Numbered from the stretch's first letter, positions 35,965-45,309 are shown. The stretch: 60,891 nucleotides of DNA from Deltaproteobacteria bacterium (GCA_016875165.1 VGSF01000019.1:1-60891), one strand, 5' to 3'. The notes: generated by a model from the letters alone, not told the origin. A program made the numbers and translations.

Positions 35965-35993
35965 TTGACATGTTTCACTCTGTGAAATAAAAT
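35965..35993 (+). promoter_or_regulatory. iclR promoter with overlapping operator
   Basis: A perfect -35 TTGACA (35965-35970), a 17-bp spacer and -10 TAAAAT (35988-35993). Inside the spacer lies the perfect inverted repeat TTTCAC-TCT-GTGAAA (35973-35987), in the style of IclR-family operators. A protein bound there would block RNA polymerase, so autoregulation by the gene starting at 36034 is likely. Confidence 0.75.
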
Positions 35994-36033
35994 ACTTCAG
36001 CTTGTTTGGTAATATGAAACAACGAGATACTTC

Positions 36034-36840
36034 ATGAAATCGAACAAAACTCATCAATCCCTCGAACGCGGGCTACGGATCATCGAAACAATTGCGGCCA
36101 TTGACGGCTCCGCGACTCTTGCCGAGATCGCCCGCAAGACCTCGTTGGCCCGGAGTACCGCCCACCATCTCCTCCGTGCGCTCCTTGAATTCGGCTATCT
36201 CGTTCAGGACGGTGACGCACGGACTTATACACTCGGGCCCAAACTCTTCCGGCTCACGGGCCGCGCCTGGACCAAGGAGCAGCTTGCCGAGATAGCAATG
36301 CCGTTTCTAAACGAGTTGAGTAGCCGTACGGGCGAAGGCACCAGTCTGGCGGTCCTGCGGGACGGTGTCGTGACTGTCATAGCCAAGCGCGAGACTGAAG
36401 GTCCCGTGCGCGTCGTCCAGGAGGTCGGCGCCAGAAGACCGATTTACTGCACGGCCGTAGGCAAAACTTTGGCAGCATGGCTGCCCGAACAAGAACTCGA
36501 AGGCATCATCAGTCGCACCGTCTTTGAGAAGAAGACGGCCAAGACCATTACCTCACCCACCGCCTTCCGCCGGGAGCTGGCGCGCATCCGGGCGACCGGC
36601 TCTGCTATCGACGACGAGGAGCATATTAAGGGCATCCGCTGCATCGCCACGCCTATCCGAGACCATTCCGGAGAGGTTCGTGCCGCACTATGCATCGTAG
36701 GCCCGAAAACCCATTTACCCTATCGGCGGCTGGCGGAAATCCGCCAGGCGCTTGCTGCCGTGTCTGCCGATCTTTCGGCGCGCCTCGGACACGGATCCAC
36801 GGGAAAGATGAGCGAAAAGTCGCCGGGGGGCACCGAGTGA
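36034..36840 (+). CDS. IclR family transcriptional regulator
   Basis: A 268-residue regulator. An N-terminal winged helix-turn-helix (about 8-70, with LAEIARKTSLARSTAHHLLRAL) is followed by a GAF-like effector domain (about 85-250, with IYCTAVGKTLAAWLPE and GIRCIATPIRDHSGEV). IclR proteins usually control catabolic and transport genes in response to a small organic acid. It precedes the dctPQM TRAP genes, which are its probable targets. An operator-like palindrome overlaps its own promoter. Its codon use looks more GC-rich than that of the TRAP genes behind it. Confidence 0.92.
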   Translation: MKSNKTHQSLERGLRIIETIAAIDGSATLAEIARKTSLARSTAHHLLRALLEFGYLVQDGDARTYTLGPKLFRLTGRAWTKEQLAEIAMPFLNELSSRTGEGTSLAVLRDGVVTVIAKRETEGPVRVVQEVGARRPIYCTAVGKTLAAWLPEQELEGIISRTVFEKKTAKTITSPTAFRRELARIRATGSAIDDEEHIKGIRCIATPIRDHSGEVRAALCIVGPKTHLPYRRLAEIRQALAAVSADLSARLGHGSTGKMSEKSPGGTE

Positions 36841-36980
36841 CTGATAGCGCTGCGACAATGCAGCAAGACAACAGACAGAAAGGAGGGCAATAACGATAAC
36901 GATCCCAAGGCATAATATCCGGCCGTAAAGTCGCATTGACAAGTTCCGAATAGCAAAACAATCTATGAAAGGAGATCTAT

Positions 36981-37979
36981 ATGAAGAATGCGAAAAGAAT
37001 CATTCTATTGGCAACGATAATGGTTTTGTCCTTAGCGGTCGTTTGCCCAACGGCGCAGGCGCAGGCTAAGTTTGTTTTAAAGTTTAACCACGTGTTGGGT
37101 CCAACAGAACCCTATCACCCGGGATTTCAGAAATGGGCAAAAAATGTTGAGGAGAAAACAAAAGGCGGCCTTAAAATTGAGGTCTTTCACAGCGCCCAAC
37201 TTGGCGTTGAAGAAGACATCATTGAGCAAATTAGGGCGGGCGCAAATATAGGGCAGAATACCGACTCAGCCCGTATGGGTATGTATGTTCCCGGGATAGC
37301 TATTATGAATGGTCCGTATTTTCCTGAGACCCTTGAGGAAGTGGCAAAACTTCGGGAGATGCCAACGGTAAAGGGCTGGCTTGACGAACTGGCCAATAAA
37401 CACGGGTTAAAAATTCTATCTTTTAGCTGGGTCCAGGGTTACAGACATTTTTTTACGAATAAGCCAATCAGAACCCCGGAAGACTTAAAGGGTCTGCGCA
37501 TCAGAACTCCTCCTGCGCCCATATGGCAGGAGTCTGTGCGCGCTCTCGGGGCAACCCCCGTAGCTCTTCCGTTTAGAGAAATGTATCCAGCCCTACAGCA
37601 AAAAGTCATTGATGGAGTGGAACTGGTCTATAACAACATACCCGCTGGACGTTTCTATGAAGTCCTTAAGTATGTGAGTGAGACAAGACATATCATGCTT
37701 GTTAATTATGAGTTAGTCAGCACAAAGTGGTTTAATACTTTGCCTGCTGAATACCAAAAAATTCTGGCAGAAGAATGTGAAAAAGCCGGAATGGAAACCT
37801 CTAAGCTAATCATCGATAAGTTAGAGAAAGAAGTCAAGGCAGACTTGATAAAGAGAGGGATGATAGTTGTAGATAATGTCGATTTAGCAGCTTTCCGAAA
37901 GGCTGGAGAAAAAGCTTATGAGGTTTTGAAAATTGCTGATGTAAAGGACAAAGTCCATAAGGAACTTGGAAAGAAATAG
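36981..37979 (+). CDS. dctP: TRAP transporter substrate-binding protein DctP
   Basis: A 332-residue periplasmic binding protein with a signal peptide (cleavage near AQA-QA at about 27). DctP-family features are LKFNHVLGPTEPYHPG, VEVFHSAQLG-like text (IEVFHSAQLGVEED), the GLRIRTPPAPIW segment with the carboxylate-binding Arg, and ALQQKVIDGVE. It captures an organic acid, likely a sugar acid or keto acid, for the DctQM permease. An AAAGGAG site precedes the ATG. A strong hairpin follows, probably raising its expression over the membrane genes. Confidence 0.92.
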   Translation: MKNAKRIILLATIMVLSLAVVCPTAQAQAKFVLKFNHVLGPTEPYHPGFQKWAKNVEEKTKGGLKIEVFHSAQLGVEEDIIEQIRAGANIGQNTDSARMGMYVPGIAIMNGPYFPETLEEVAKLREMPTVKGWLDELANKHGLKILSFSWVQGYRHFFTNKPIRTPEDLKGLRIRTPPAPIWQESVRALGATPVALPFREMYPALQQKVIDGVELVYNNIPAGRFYEVLKYVSETRHIMLVNYELVSTKWFNTLPAEYQKILAEECEKAGMETSKLIIDKLEKEVKADLIKRGMIVVDNVDLAAFRKAGEKAYEVLKIADVKDKVHKELGKK

Positions 37980-37990
37980 TAAAGCTGATT

Positions 37991-38030
37991 GATAAACCGG
38001 TCCCTCCTCTGGTTGAGGGGCCGGTTTATC
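37991..38030 (+). terminator. Intra-operon hairpin after dctP
   Basis: A stem GATAAACCGG...CCGGTTTATC (10 bp perfect, extended by CCCTC/GAGGG) 11 bp after the dctP stop and ahead of dctQ. There is no T-tract. This is the usual place for a transcript-stabilising or attenuating hairpin that gives excess binding protein. Confidence 0.7.
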
Positions 38031-38057
38031 GTCTGTACATCAATAAAAGGGTTAATT

Positions 38058-38522
38058 ATGAAAAAGCTATATGAGTATATCTGCAAAGGCGAGACTTTTG
38101 TAATCAAGGTTTTTTTAGTGTTCTTCGTGGGATTAGTATTCATCGCAGCATCTACAAGATACATGGGTCACCCCATTAACTGGTCAGTGGATATAGCCGT
38201 GTGTCTTTTTGCCTGGTGCACTTTCTTAGGCGCCGATGTAGCCATGAGAAACAACAAACTTATGAATGTTGATTTCTTTATCAACAAGCTGCCGGGAAAA
38301 AATAAAAATTTTATCGAAATAATCAATCTTATTTTAATACTGATTTTTTTAGCGGCGCTTATAGGATTTGGAGTGTGGCTATCCTATACTACCAGGTTTA
38401 GAAGTTTTCAAGGTATCCCGGGTTTTAGCTATACCTATGTTACGCTTAGTGTGCCCGTAGGAGGGGCGCTTATGGTGATAACCACAATGCTTAAAATCAA
38501 AGAAAAATTACAAAAGTGGTGA
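38058..38522 (+). CDS. dctQ: TRAP transporter small permease DctQ
   Basis: A 154-residue membrane protein with four predicted helices (about 14-34, 45-65, 85-108, 128-148), the standard small subunit that scaffolds DctM. The start at 38058 follows an AAAGG site; the upstream in-frame extension runs through the dctP-dctQ hairpin and is not protein. It lies between dctP and dctM. A family A MITE now separates it from dctM by about 360 bp. Confidence 0.9.
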   Translation: MKKLYEYICKGETFVIKVFLVFFVGLVFIAASTRYMGHPINWSVDIAVCLFAWCTFLGADVAMRNNKLMNVDFFINKLPGKNKNFIEIINLILILIFLAALIGFGVWLSYTTRFRSFQGIPGFSYTYVTLSVPVGGALMVITTMLKIKEKLQKW

Positions 38523-38599
38523 GCCAGTCTATTCAAGAAAGATACAATTGGAATGTATTTTGAACAGGGTTAAAGCAGGTCACCGATGTTAGGGGGATT

Positions 38600-38866
38600 T
38601 TATCAATTAAGCGGTTTGAAAAAACGGGGTGAAAGCCTTTGTTGAAGGCCGGGGGCCAGGGCGGAACGCGCCGGAAGCATCGGCCGGGTTTCCGCTTGGC
38701 TAGGAGGAACAAAATTCGTTTCCTCCGGAGGAGCCGGGGGGTATCTTCCCCGCCCCATCCACGGAGAAATCAGCGCCTTATGATTCCAAGCGGGCCGTCC
38801 TGGCTCCGGGCTATGGAAGCCCTTGGCTATTACGCCCCACCTTTTCGCAAAGAGCCAAAGTGTTAC
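38600..38866. mobile_element. Family A palindromic MITE, copy 5 (inside TRAP operon)
   Basis: A ~267 bp element inserted between dctQ and dctM. The left end is worn (TTATCAATTAAGCGG). The flanks GGGGGATT and GGAGGATG match at six of eight bases, so this is an older insertion. The right flank contains the GGAGG that serves dctM, so the insertion left the ribosome site intact while adding a large hairpin to the operon transcript. Confidence 0.82.
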
Positions 38867-38880
38867 GGAGGATGGGAAAG

Positions 38881-40167
38881 ATGGAGTTGGTGCTTATCTT
38901 ATTTATAATTTTTCTGGTGATGGGAATGCCCGTAGCCTTTGCCATAGGCATTGCCGGGGCTGTCTTTTTCCTGCAGAACCCACAACTGCCGTTTACAATG
39001 ACGATACAACTGGCTCTCTCGCAAACGCAAAACTTTCCGCTGCTGGCAATTCCACTGTTTATATTTGCCGCCAACCTTATGAATGAAACAGGCCTAACCC
39101 AAAGACTCATCAGGCTGGCGGCGGTGCTCGCCGGACATATGCGCGGCGGACTGGCGCAGGTTAGCGTTGTGCTCAGCACCATGATGGGCGGAGTTTCGGG
39201 TTCGGCTATTGCCGACGCCGCCATGGAAGCGCGCATCCTGGGGCCGGACATGACCAAAAAAGGGTACGCCAAGGGCTTTTCGGCCAGCATTATAGCCGTT
39301 ACGGCCATGATAACCGCAATAATTCCCCCAAGCATAGGGCTTATATTGTACGGGAGCATCGGCGAGGTTTCCATAGGAAGGCTTTTTACGGCTGGCATAC
39401 CTGTCGGCCTTCTGATGATGGTGTTTCTGATGATTACGGTGTCAATTACCTCAAAGAGAAAAAAGTATCTTCCCGAAAGGGAGCGAGCTTCCCTTAAAGA
39501 GGCGGTGATGGCATTTGTTGACAGTATATGGGCGTTTCTTTTCCCGGTTATATTGATAGGGGGAATAAGGTTCGGTCTGTTTACCCCGACGGAAGCCGGC
39601 GCGTTCGCCGCAGTATATGCGTTGGCAATCGGAGTATTTTTCTACAAGGAGCTGACATGGGAAAAGTTTAAAAGAACACTTGAGTTCACCATCGTGGACA
39701 TTGGTTCGATAATGTTCATAATTGCCTTGTCGGGAATATTTGGTTACGGCCTCGCTTATGAAAGGATAGGGGACGCATTTGCCGGATTTATGCTCGGAAT
39801 AACCAAAAACCCTAAGATATTACTGCTCATAATTATCGGAACTCTCTTTATCGCCGGCATGTTCATCGAAAGCGTGGTAATTATATTGCTTTTTACCTCG
39901 ATACTCCTGCCCATGGTAAGTCAAGTGGGCATTGACCCCGTGCATTTTGGACTTATTATGATGCTGATGGTTGTAATGGGGCTTGTAACCCCGCCCGTAG
40001 GCATATCCATGTTTACAGTTTGTTCCATCATGGATTGTCCTGTAGAGGAGTATATAAAAGAATCTATACCGTTCCTGGTAGCTGTAGTGCTTTTAGTAAT
40101 AATGCTCATTTTTTTGCCTGACATTGTTTTGTTCCTTCCGAATTTGATATTCGGAAAAGTCTACTAA
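38881..40167 (+). CDS. dctM: TRAP transporter large permease DctM
   Basis: A 428-residue membrane protein with about twelve helices, the Na+-coupled transport subunit. DctM signatures include MGMPVAFAIGIAG, GGVSGSAIADAAM, AIIPPSIGLILYGS and FTPTEAGAFAAVYA, with GLVTPPVGISMFTV near the C-terminus. I place the start at ATG 38881, nine bases after GGAGG (38867-38871). A GTG at 38860 lies inside the end of the MITE and is unlikely. It completes the dctPQM transporter under the IclR gene. Confidence 0.92.
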   Translation: MELVLILFIIFLVMGMPVAFAIGIAGAVFFLQNPQLPFTMTIQLALSQTQNFPLLAIPLFIFAANLMNETGLTQRLIRLAAVLAGHMRGGLAQVSVVLSTMMGGVSGSAIADAAMEARILGPDMTKKGYAKGFSASIIAVTAMITAIIPPSIGLILYGSIGEVSIGRLFTAGIPVGLLMMVFLMITVSITSKRKKYLPERERASLKEAVMAFVDSIWAFLFPVILIGGIRFGLFTPTEAGAFAAVYALAIGVFFYKELTWEKFKRTLEFTIVDIGSIMFIIALSGIFGYGLAYERIGDAFAGFMLGITKNPKILLLIIIGTLFIAGMFIESVVIILLFTSILLPMVSQVGIDPVHFGLIMMLMVVMGLVTPPVGISMFTVCSIMDCPVEEYIKESIPFLVAVVLLVIMLIFLPDIVLFLPNLIFGKVY

Positions 40168-40208
40168 TAAAAACAGGATAACTTTAATTCAATCCTACTA
40201 TCAAAGTT

Positions 40209-40387
40209 GATGATCTCGTAAAAAGTCTTTTTTGCCCTATTTTTGTCATTCCGGCCCCGTATCAAGTACGGGGTAAACTCCAGCCGGGATCCAGTCTTTT
40301 CAAAGGGTTATAAATACTCTGGACTCCGGTTTTCACCTGTCTGCCAGGCACAGGCAGGCCGGAGTGACGACTTTTTACGAAGCCATC
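40209..40387. repeat. Family C palindromic element with 6-bp duplication
   Basis: A ~179 bp copy, GATGATCTCGTAAAAAGTC at the left and its near complement at the right. It is flanked by AAAGTT on both sides (40203-40208 and 40388-40393). Internal hairpins include CCCCGTA/TACGGGG and GCCTGTC/CTGCCAGGC-type arms. It lies between dctM and the SDR gene. Confidence 0.78.
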
Positions 40388-40441
40388 AAAGTTCAGTTAG
40401 AGTCAGGAGTTCGTAGTTCGGAGTAAGAAAGGCGGAAAAGA

Positions 40442-41005
40442 ATGAGATTAAAAGATCGAGTGGGGATTATCACTGGAGCTGCAAGAGGAATTGGCAAAGC
40501 GATTGCCCTAACCTTTGTCCGAGAGGGCGCGAAGGTTGTTCTTATTGACGTGGATAAAGAGAAATTGCAAATTCTTGAGCATGAGATCGTAAATAACGGA
40601 GGAGAAGCCATTGCCGTCTCTTGTGACATCACTAAAAGCCCTGGTGTCGTGGAGATGGTGAACCAGGTTTATAAGGCGTTTGGCCGGATTGACATCCTCG
40701 TCAACAATGCCGGGATCATCCGGAGAGGAACAATTGAAACCGTGTCCGAAGGGGATTGGGATCGGGTGATTGAAGTCAACCTCAAACGAACCTTCAATTG
40801 TTCTAAAGCCGTCGTTGAGGCCATGAAAACGCAGGGCTATGGAAAGATCGTAAACGTCTCATCCATCGCAGGAAAGATGGGAGATATTACATCTGCACCG
40901 GGATATGGTCCTTCAAAGGCAGGAGTGGATGCCCTCACCAAAACCCTGGCAAGACAACTGGCTCCGCCCCAGTATATTCCGTCTTCTTCACCGAACTACT
41001 TTTGA
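40442..41005 (+). pseudogene. Short-chain dehydrogenase, C-terminally truncated
   Basis: A 187-residue SDR frame that normally runs to ~250. It has the NAD(P) loop TGAARGIGKAI, NNAG at about 89-92, the catalytic Ser in NVSSIAGKMG, and the Y-x-x-x-K in GYGPSKAG. Similarity ends at LARQLAP (about residue 174), where family members continue with the substrate-binding part; the last ~13 residues are foreign. The sequence joins the 3' end of the opposed SWIM gene here. All catalytic residues remain, but the fold is incomplete. It may once have oxidised the TRAP substrate. Confidence 0.8.
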
Positions 41006-41910
41006 GGATGCCCCGGGCTATTTTTTTCGCCGAGAAATACTCCCATCCCCTGGGTGGCTGCGCTGGAGTATATCGGCTCGATGGCCTCTAATAAAAACTC
41101 TTCCCCCCGCCAGAAGGGGAATTTCCCCAGTCTTCTAACCAGAGCTGCCGAAACCGGCGGGATTTGCACCTCACCCCAAAAATCCTCAGGTAAACTTCCG
41201 CCATTCCAAAAGTCAGCGGCCTCCGAAGTCAGCGGCTCAGACGGCAGGCCCATTTCTCCTTGCTCCCGGGAGGGTGATGGCTTGGGCCGCACTTTCTCTT
41301 TGATATTTTTTTGGGCAGGCAGGCTCAATATCTTGAGCAGCTCATCACGGGCCATCCCGCGGAGTTTGAAGATCAAGAATGGGTCGCGGTCGAACTCTTC
41401 GCCCAGAAGGTAATAGACAGCGGCAATGTGCTTGCAAGGGTTGGACCAGTCCGGGCAAGAGCAGTTCGTCTGTAGATCTTTCAATTTCTCGGGGAAAACC
41501 GACAAACCTTCATCTTTAAAAACTCTCTCTATATCCTGGGGCATCTCTCCGCCTAAAAGCTTCGCTGTAAAGATCGCCTGACGGGACAACGCCCTGGCCA
41601 GCTTTTGCCAGTCGGAAGGGGTAATTGCCTTTATATGGATCGAGACCTCATAAGGTTTGGGCCGGGATCCCTGAACTTTTGCTTTTACCTGGCCCTTTTC
41701 GATCTCAACGGAAAGAACCTGGCCGCTGCGGGCATAAGAACGGCCCCGGCCTAACCGCGCGCCAATGTTGAAGCTCTCCAGCACGGCAATCCAGCGTTTG
41801 GCCCACCAGCTTTCCCCGAAAGTTCCCCTTTGGGACTGGGCTTTGATGCCTCCTTTGGTTTTCCGGGGAATGGATGGCGCAAAAAAATCGAAATAACCCC
41901 AGCGGCCCAT
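40996..41910 (-). CDS. SWIM zinc-finger protein
   Basis: A 304-residue protein with a SWIM zinc finger (CSCPDWSNPCKHIAAVYYLL, about 149-168; pattern C-x-C-x(6)-C-x-H). The N-terminal part (GESWWAKRWIAVLESF, RGRSYARSGQV) is typical of SWIM proteins that are paired with SNF2 helicases. It probably binds nucleic acid or protein and works with the helicase encoded 1 bp upstream on the same strand. Its 3' end overlaps the broken SDR by 10 bp, so the C-terminal tail may have been altered by the same rearrangement. Confidence 0.88.
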   Translation of the reverse strand: MGRWGYFDFFAPSIPRKTKGGIKAQSQRGTFGESWWAKRWIAVLESFNIGARLGRGRSYARSGQVLSVEIEKGQVKAKVQGSRPKPYEVSIHIKAITPSDWQKLARALSRQAIFTAKLLGGEMPQDIERVFKDEGLSVFPEKLKDLQTNCSCPDWSNPCKHIAAVYYLLGEEFDRDPFLIFKLRGMARDELLKILSLPAQKNIKEKVRPKPSPSREQGEMGLPSEPLTSEAADFWNGGSLPEDFWGEVQIPPVSAALVRRLGKFPFWRGEEFLLEAIEPIYSSAATQGMGVFLGEKNSPGHPQK

Positions 41911-41911
41911 G

Positions 41912-44900
41912 CTATTCTCCTATGGCTTCCCTTCTCAGGGAGAAAAGGTCTTTGAGTTCGGCGGTGGAAAGCTCGGTCAGCCAGCCTTCGCCCGTCCCGA
42001 TCACTTTTTCGGCGATCCCTTTTTTTCGCTCGATCATCTCATCTATTTTTTCTTCCAGAGTGCCCGCACAGAGAAACTTTCGCACCTGGACATTCTTGGT
42101 CTGCCCGATGCGGAAGGCCCGGTCGGTCGCTTGATTTTCCACAGCGGGATTCCACCAGCGGTCAAAGTGAAACACATGGCTGGCCCGGGTCAGGTTCAGG
42201 CCCGTGCCCCCGGCTTTGAGGGAAAGGATGAATATATTCAAGCCATCCTCTTCACCCTGGAAGCGTTCGACCATACGGTCTCGGTGGCTCTTGGGAACTG
42301 CCCCGTGTAAAAAGAGCACTTCCCGGCCGAAAGTCTCTTGCAGATGCCGCTTAAGGATTTCACCCATCTCGGCAAACTGGGAGAAAACCAGGGCCCGGTC
42401 GCCCACGGCGATCATTTCTTCCACCATTTCGGTCAAACGGGCCAGTTTCCCCGATCGCCCCGGAAGGGGTGAATTGTCCCCCAGAAACTGGGCCGGATGG
42501 TTGCAGACCTGCTTGAGTTTAGAGAGGGTCGCCAGAACGAGGCCTTTACGCTTCATGCCCTCGGCCCCATCGAGCGCTTTCATGGTCTCTTTCACCACTG
42601 CTTCATAAAGGGACGCCTGCTCTTTCATCAACGGGCAGAAGACTTTCATTTCCATCTTCTCGGGGAGATCGGCGATGATGGATTTGTCCGTTTTGAGCCG
42701 GCGAAGGATGAACGGCCCGGTGAGCCGCTTTAACTTCTCCATGGCCTCCGGGTCCCGGCCAGCCTGGATAGGGATAAAAAAAGATCTCTTGAAATCAGCC
42801 TGGGAACCAAGAAATCCGGGGTTGAGGAATTCCAGAATTGACCATAGGTCCCCGACATTATTCTCCACCGGTGTGCCGGTGAGGGCGATGCGATAATCGG
42901 CCTTGAACGCCCGGGCAGCCCTGGCCTGCTTGGTTTCCGGATTTTTGATGTTCTGGGCCTCGTCGAGCGCCACTCCCGACCAGGGAACCTCCTTCAGAAC
43001 TTCCAGGTCCCGGTGGAGCAAGGCATAGCTGGAGATGACCATGGCGTGCTTCATGGCCTTTTCCCTGAAACCTTCCCCTTTCATCCTGGCTATGCCGTGG
43101 TGAACCATGACCGGCAGGTCAGGAGTGAAGCGGGCTGCTTCCTTCTGCCAGTTGCTGACCACGGATGTGGGGCAGATCAGAAGCACCGGCCTTTGGCCGT
43201 CCACCTGCCATTCCTTTTGGATGAGCGTCAGCATCTGGATGGTTTTGCCCAGACCCATATCATCGGCCAGGCATGCTCCCAGACCCCACTGCCGCAAAAA
43301 GGCCAGCCAGGAATAGCCCCGAACTTGATAGGGGCGTAAGACGCCTCGAAACCCCAAAGGCACGGGTAATTCCTGGAAGGGAGTTCGCCCCTCTAATTCG
43401 GCCAGAAGATCGGAAATCCATCCTGTCGCCGTGATTCCTGCGAGGGGAATATCCCCGGGAATTTTTCCCGATCCTAAGGCCATCCGGACAATTTCGCGGA
43501 CAGTTGCCTGGCCCGCGCCTTTCTTCCGCCACAAGGCCAGCGCTGCTTCGATCTCCGCGGCGTTTACCTGGACCCACTGACCCCGTAGCCTGATGAGGGG
43601 AGCTTTGAGTCTGGCCAGAGCCTTAAGCTCCTCCAGGGAAAGCTTCTCGCCCCCCAGGGCTATTTCCCAATCAAAATGCATGATTTCTTCGAGGGAAAGT
43701 CCGCTGCCGCCTTGCATCTTTGGGGCCGGCACATTGGCCCGAGCAGTCAGGCGAACCTTTGTCCCCTTGCCCGTCCACCAAGCCGGCAGCATTACGCCAA
43801 AGCCGGCTTGTTCCAGAGCAAGCGCCTTCTGGGTAAGAAATTCATGGGCAGCGGTGTTGTCGAGTTTATAACCCTCCGGTTTGGATTTGGCCAGGCTGGC
43901 CTCGATTCGCGGGCAGATCCCCGCAGCCTGACCGAGGGACAACAGCAGGTATTCGCGGACCTTGCCCCCAGCCTGGAACAGAGACAAGCCATCCCTTCCT
44001 CTTTTCTTTGCCCCGTCTTTTAACTTCCATGCTTCTTGCGCAGATATAAGCAGGCTGGGATCGTGAGCGGCCTGCAGCAGGTACCGGACATACCAGGAAT
44101 CTTGCGCCTCCCTGGTTATCTCGGTAGTTTCCCCTTTCCCATTGGGTTCTTCAAGGCGGAAGTATAACCGGAAGGGTGTAGCGGCCGAAGTGGTTAGGGG
44201 ACGTTGCCACTCTTTTACCTGGGCTACAAACCGAGCCAGCTCCACCGGATCGCCCACCATAATACCCGGCCAAGAGCGCAAGGCGTGCAACCACTGGTCA
44301 TGAAGGCTGGCGAAGGAGGCCGGAGTCTTCCCTGAGCCGCTCTTGTTCATTGCAAAATTCGTAGGGCGGACGAGAGAATCGACTATTTTATCTATAAAAT
44401 GAGTGAGCGCAGATGCTGAAGATGGTTCTGGAGGTTTGTCCGAGGATATGCTTTTGTTTCCTTCCAGCCGTACCATCGCCCGTGAGACTGCGGGCATCGC
44501 CTGGGCAAGGCTGGCCAGACGGTCAGCGTCGGGCCCGTAAATCAACGGTTTCCACCCGGCTGAATAGGTTCCTTTCTCTTCAGCAATTCCGGGAAGGAAC
44601 TGCTGCCTGGCCACGAGGGCCCCGGCGAAGCGCATAGCCTGCGCCCAAAAACCAAGGTCTTTACCTACGATGACTCCTGGCGCCAAAGTCTGCTTGCCCA
44701 AACAAGCGCAGAGGAATTCCACTGTCTTTTCGCTGGAAAGAGGGAGGGCGGTCACCATCCAGGGAGTAAGGGTAGCTTTATCCGTGGGGTTTGAATGTTC
44801 AGCAATCAAGGGACTGGAAGGGATCGGTTTGGACCCAACTGTTGGCAGCCAGATGATTATGGATTCGATAGATCGCTTATTGACTGTGAAATTAAATTCA

Positions 44901-45088
44901 GTTGTACTAAGAGCGGTGGATAGTCCTTCTACTCCAGCATCATAGGGAAGAGGTTCCTTAAAGTCAGCGGGTGTCCTCAAAACACCCTTTCGCTTACGCT
45001 TCGGTTTTGGAGGAGCCTCAGGTGTCAGAGGAATTTCACCCCAAAGAAGAAAATCTCCCCTAAAAACTCCGGCATGTAAAACAATCAT
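41912..45088 (-). CDS. SWI2/SNF2 family DNA-dependent ATPase
   Basis: A 1058-residue bacterial SNF2 (HepA/RapA-like class) protein. The N-terminal ~550 residues are the SNF2-associated region (DFDW-like FDWEIALGGEKLSLEE). The motor has ADDMGLGKTIQ (Walker A), LDEAQNIKNP (motif II), LTGTPVENN (motif III), ILSLKAGGTGLNLTRA (V) and QATDRAFRIGQ (VI). It would translocate on DNA and remodel protein-DNA complexes. It forms a two-gene unit with the SWIM gene. In other bacteria such pairs are linked to transcription recycling or DNA defence; which applies here is unknown. Confidence 0.93.
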   Translation of the reverse strand: MIVLHAGVFRGDFLLWGEIPLTPEAPPKPKRKRKGVLRTPADFKEPLPYDAGVEGLSTALSTTEFNFTVNKRSIESIIIWLPTVGSKPIPSSPLIAEHSNPTDKATLTPWMVTALPLSSEKTVEFLCACLGKQTLAPGVIVGKDLGFWAQAMRFAGALVARQQFLPGIAEEKGTYSAGWKPLIYGPDADRLASLAQAMPAVSRAMVRLEGNKSISSDKPPEPSSASALTHFIDKIVDSLVRPTNFAMNKSGSGKTPASFASLHDQWLHALRSWPGIMVGDPVELARFVAQVKEWQRPLTTSAATPFRLYFRLEEPNGKGETTEITREAQDSWYVRYLLQAAHDPSLLISAQEAWKLKDGAKKRGRDGLSLFQAGGKVREYLLLSLGQAAGICPRIEASLAKSKPEGYKLDNTAAHEFLTQKALALEQAGFGVMLPAWWTGKGTKVRLTARANVPAPKMQGGSGLSLEEIMHFDWEIALGGEKLSLEELKALARLKAPLIRLRGQWVQVNAAEIEAALALWRKKGAGQATVREIVRMALGSGKIPGDIPLAGITATGWISDLLAELEGRTPFQELPVPLGFRGVLRPYQVRGYSWLAFLRQWGLGACLADDMGLGKTIQMLTLIQKEWQVDGQRPVLLICPTSVVSNWQKEAARFTPDLPVMVHHGIARMKGEGFREKAMKHAMVISSYALLHRDLEVLKEVPWSGVALDEAQNIKNPETKQARAARAFKADYRIALTGTPVENNVGDLWSILEFLNPGFLGSQADFKRSFFIPIQAGRDPEAMEKLKRLTGPFILRRLKTDKSIIADLPEKMEMKVFCPLMKEQASLYEAVVKETMKALDGAEGMKRKGLVLATLSKLKQVCNHPAQFLGDNSPLPGRSGKLARLTEMVEEMIAVGDRALVFSQFAEMGEILKRHLQETFGREVLFLHGAVPKSHRDRMVERFQGEEDGLNIFILSLKAGGTGLNLTRASHVFHFDRWWNPAVENQATDRAFRIGQTKNVQVRKFLCAGTLEEKIDEMIERKKGIAEKVIGTGEGWLTELSTAELKDLFSLRREAIGE

Positions 45089-45174
45089 GTTAAAATATCC
45101 TTCTCCTTACTTTCTTGTCCAGGAACCCAAAGCTTTTTAAATATAATTGGAATTAATTTTTTAGTCAAATTCAA

Positions 45175-45309
45175 ATGGGCTTGGCCTTGCAATTCAGACA
45201 GTATAAAAAAAACGATGTTCGTTCCGGAACAACTTATAAATATTTGCCGATTTCAGGTGCCGCAGCAGAACTTGCCGGCAATTTCACAGCCGATATCGTG
45301 GTAATTTAG
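45175..45309 (+). CDS. Unrecognised 44-residue ORF
   Basis: A short frame ending YKYLPISGAAAELAGNFTADI-VVI in the gap upstream of the SNF2 gene. I do not recognise it. It has no clear ribosome site and may be the tail of a lost gene. It is listed because its composition (Gly/Ala/Val with a plausible C-terminus) is protein-like while the DNA around it is AT-rich. Confidence 0.2.
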   Translation: MGLALQFRQYKKNDVRSGTTYKYLPISGAAAELAGNFTADIVVI

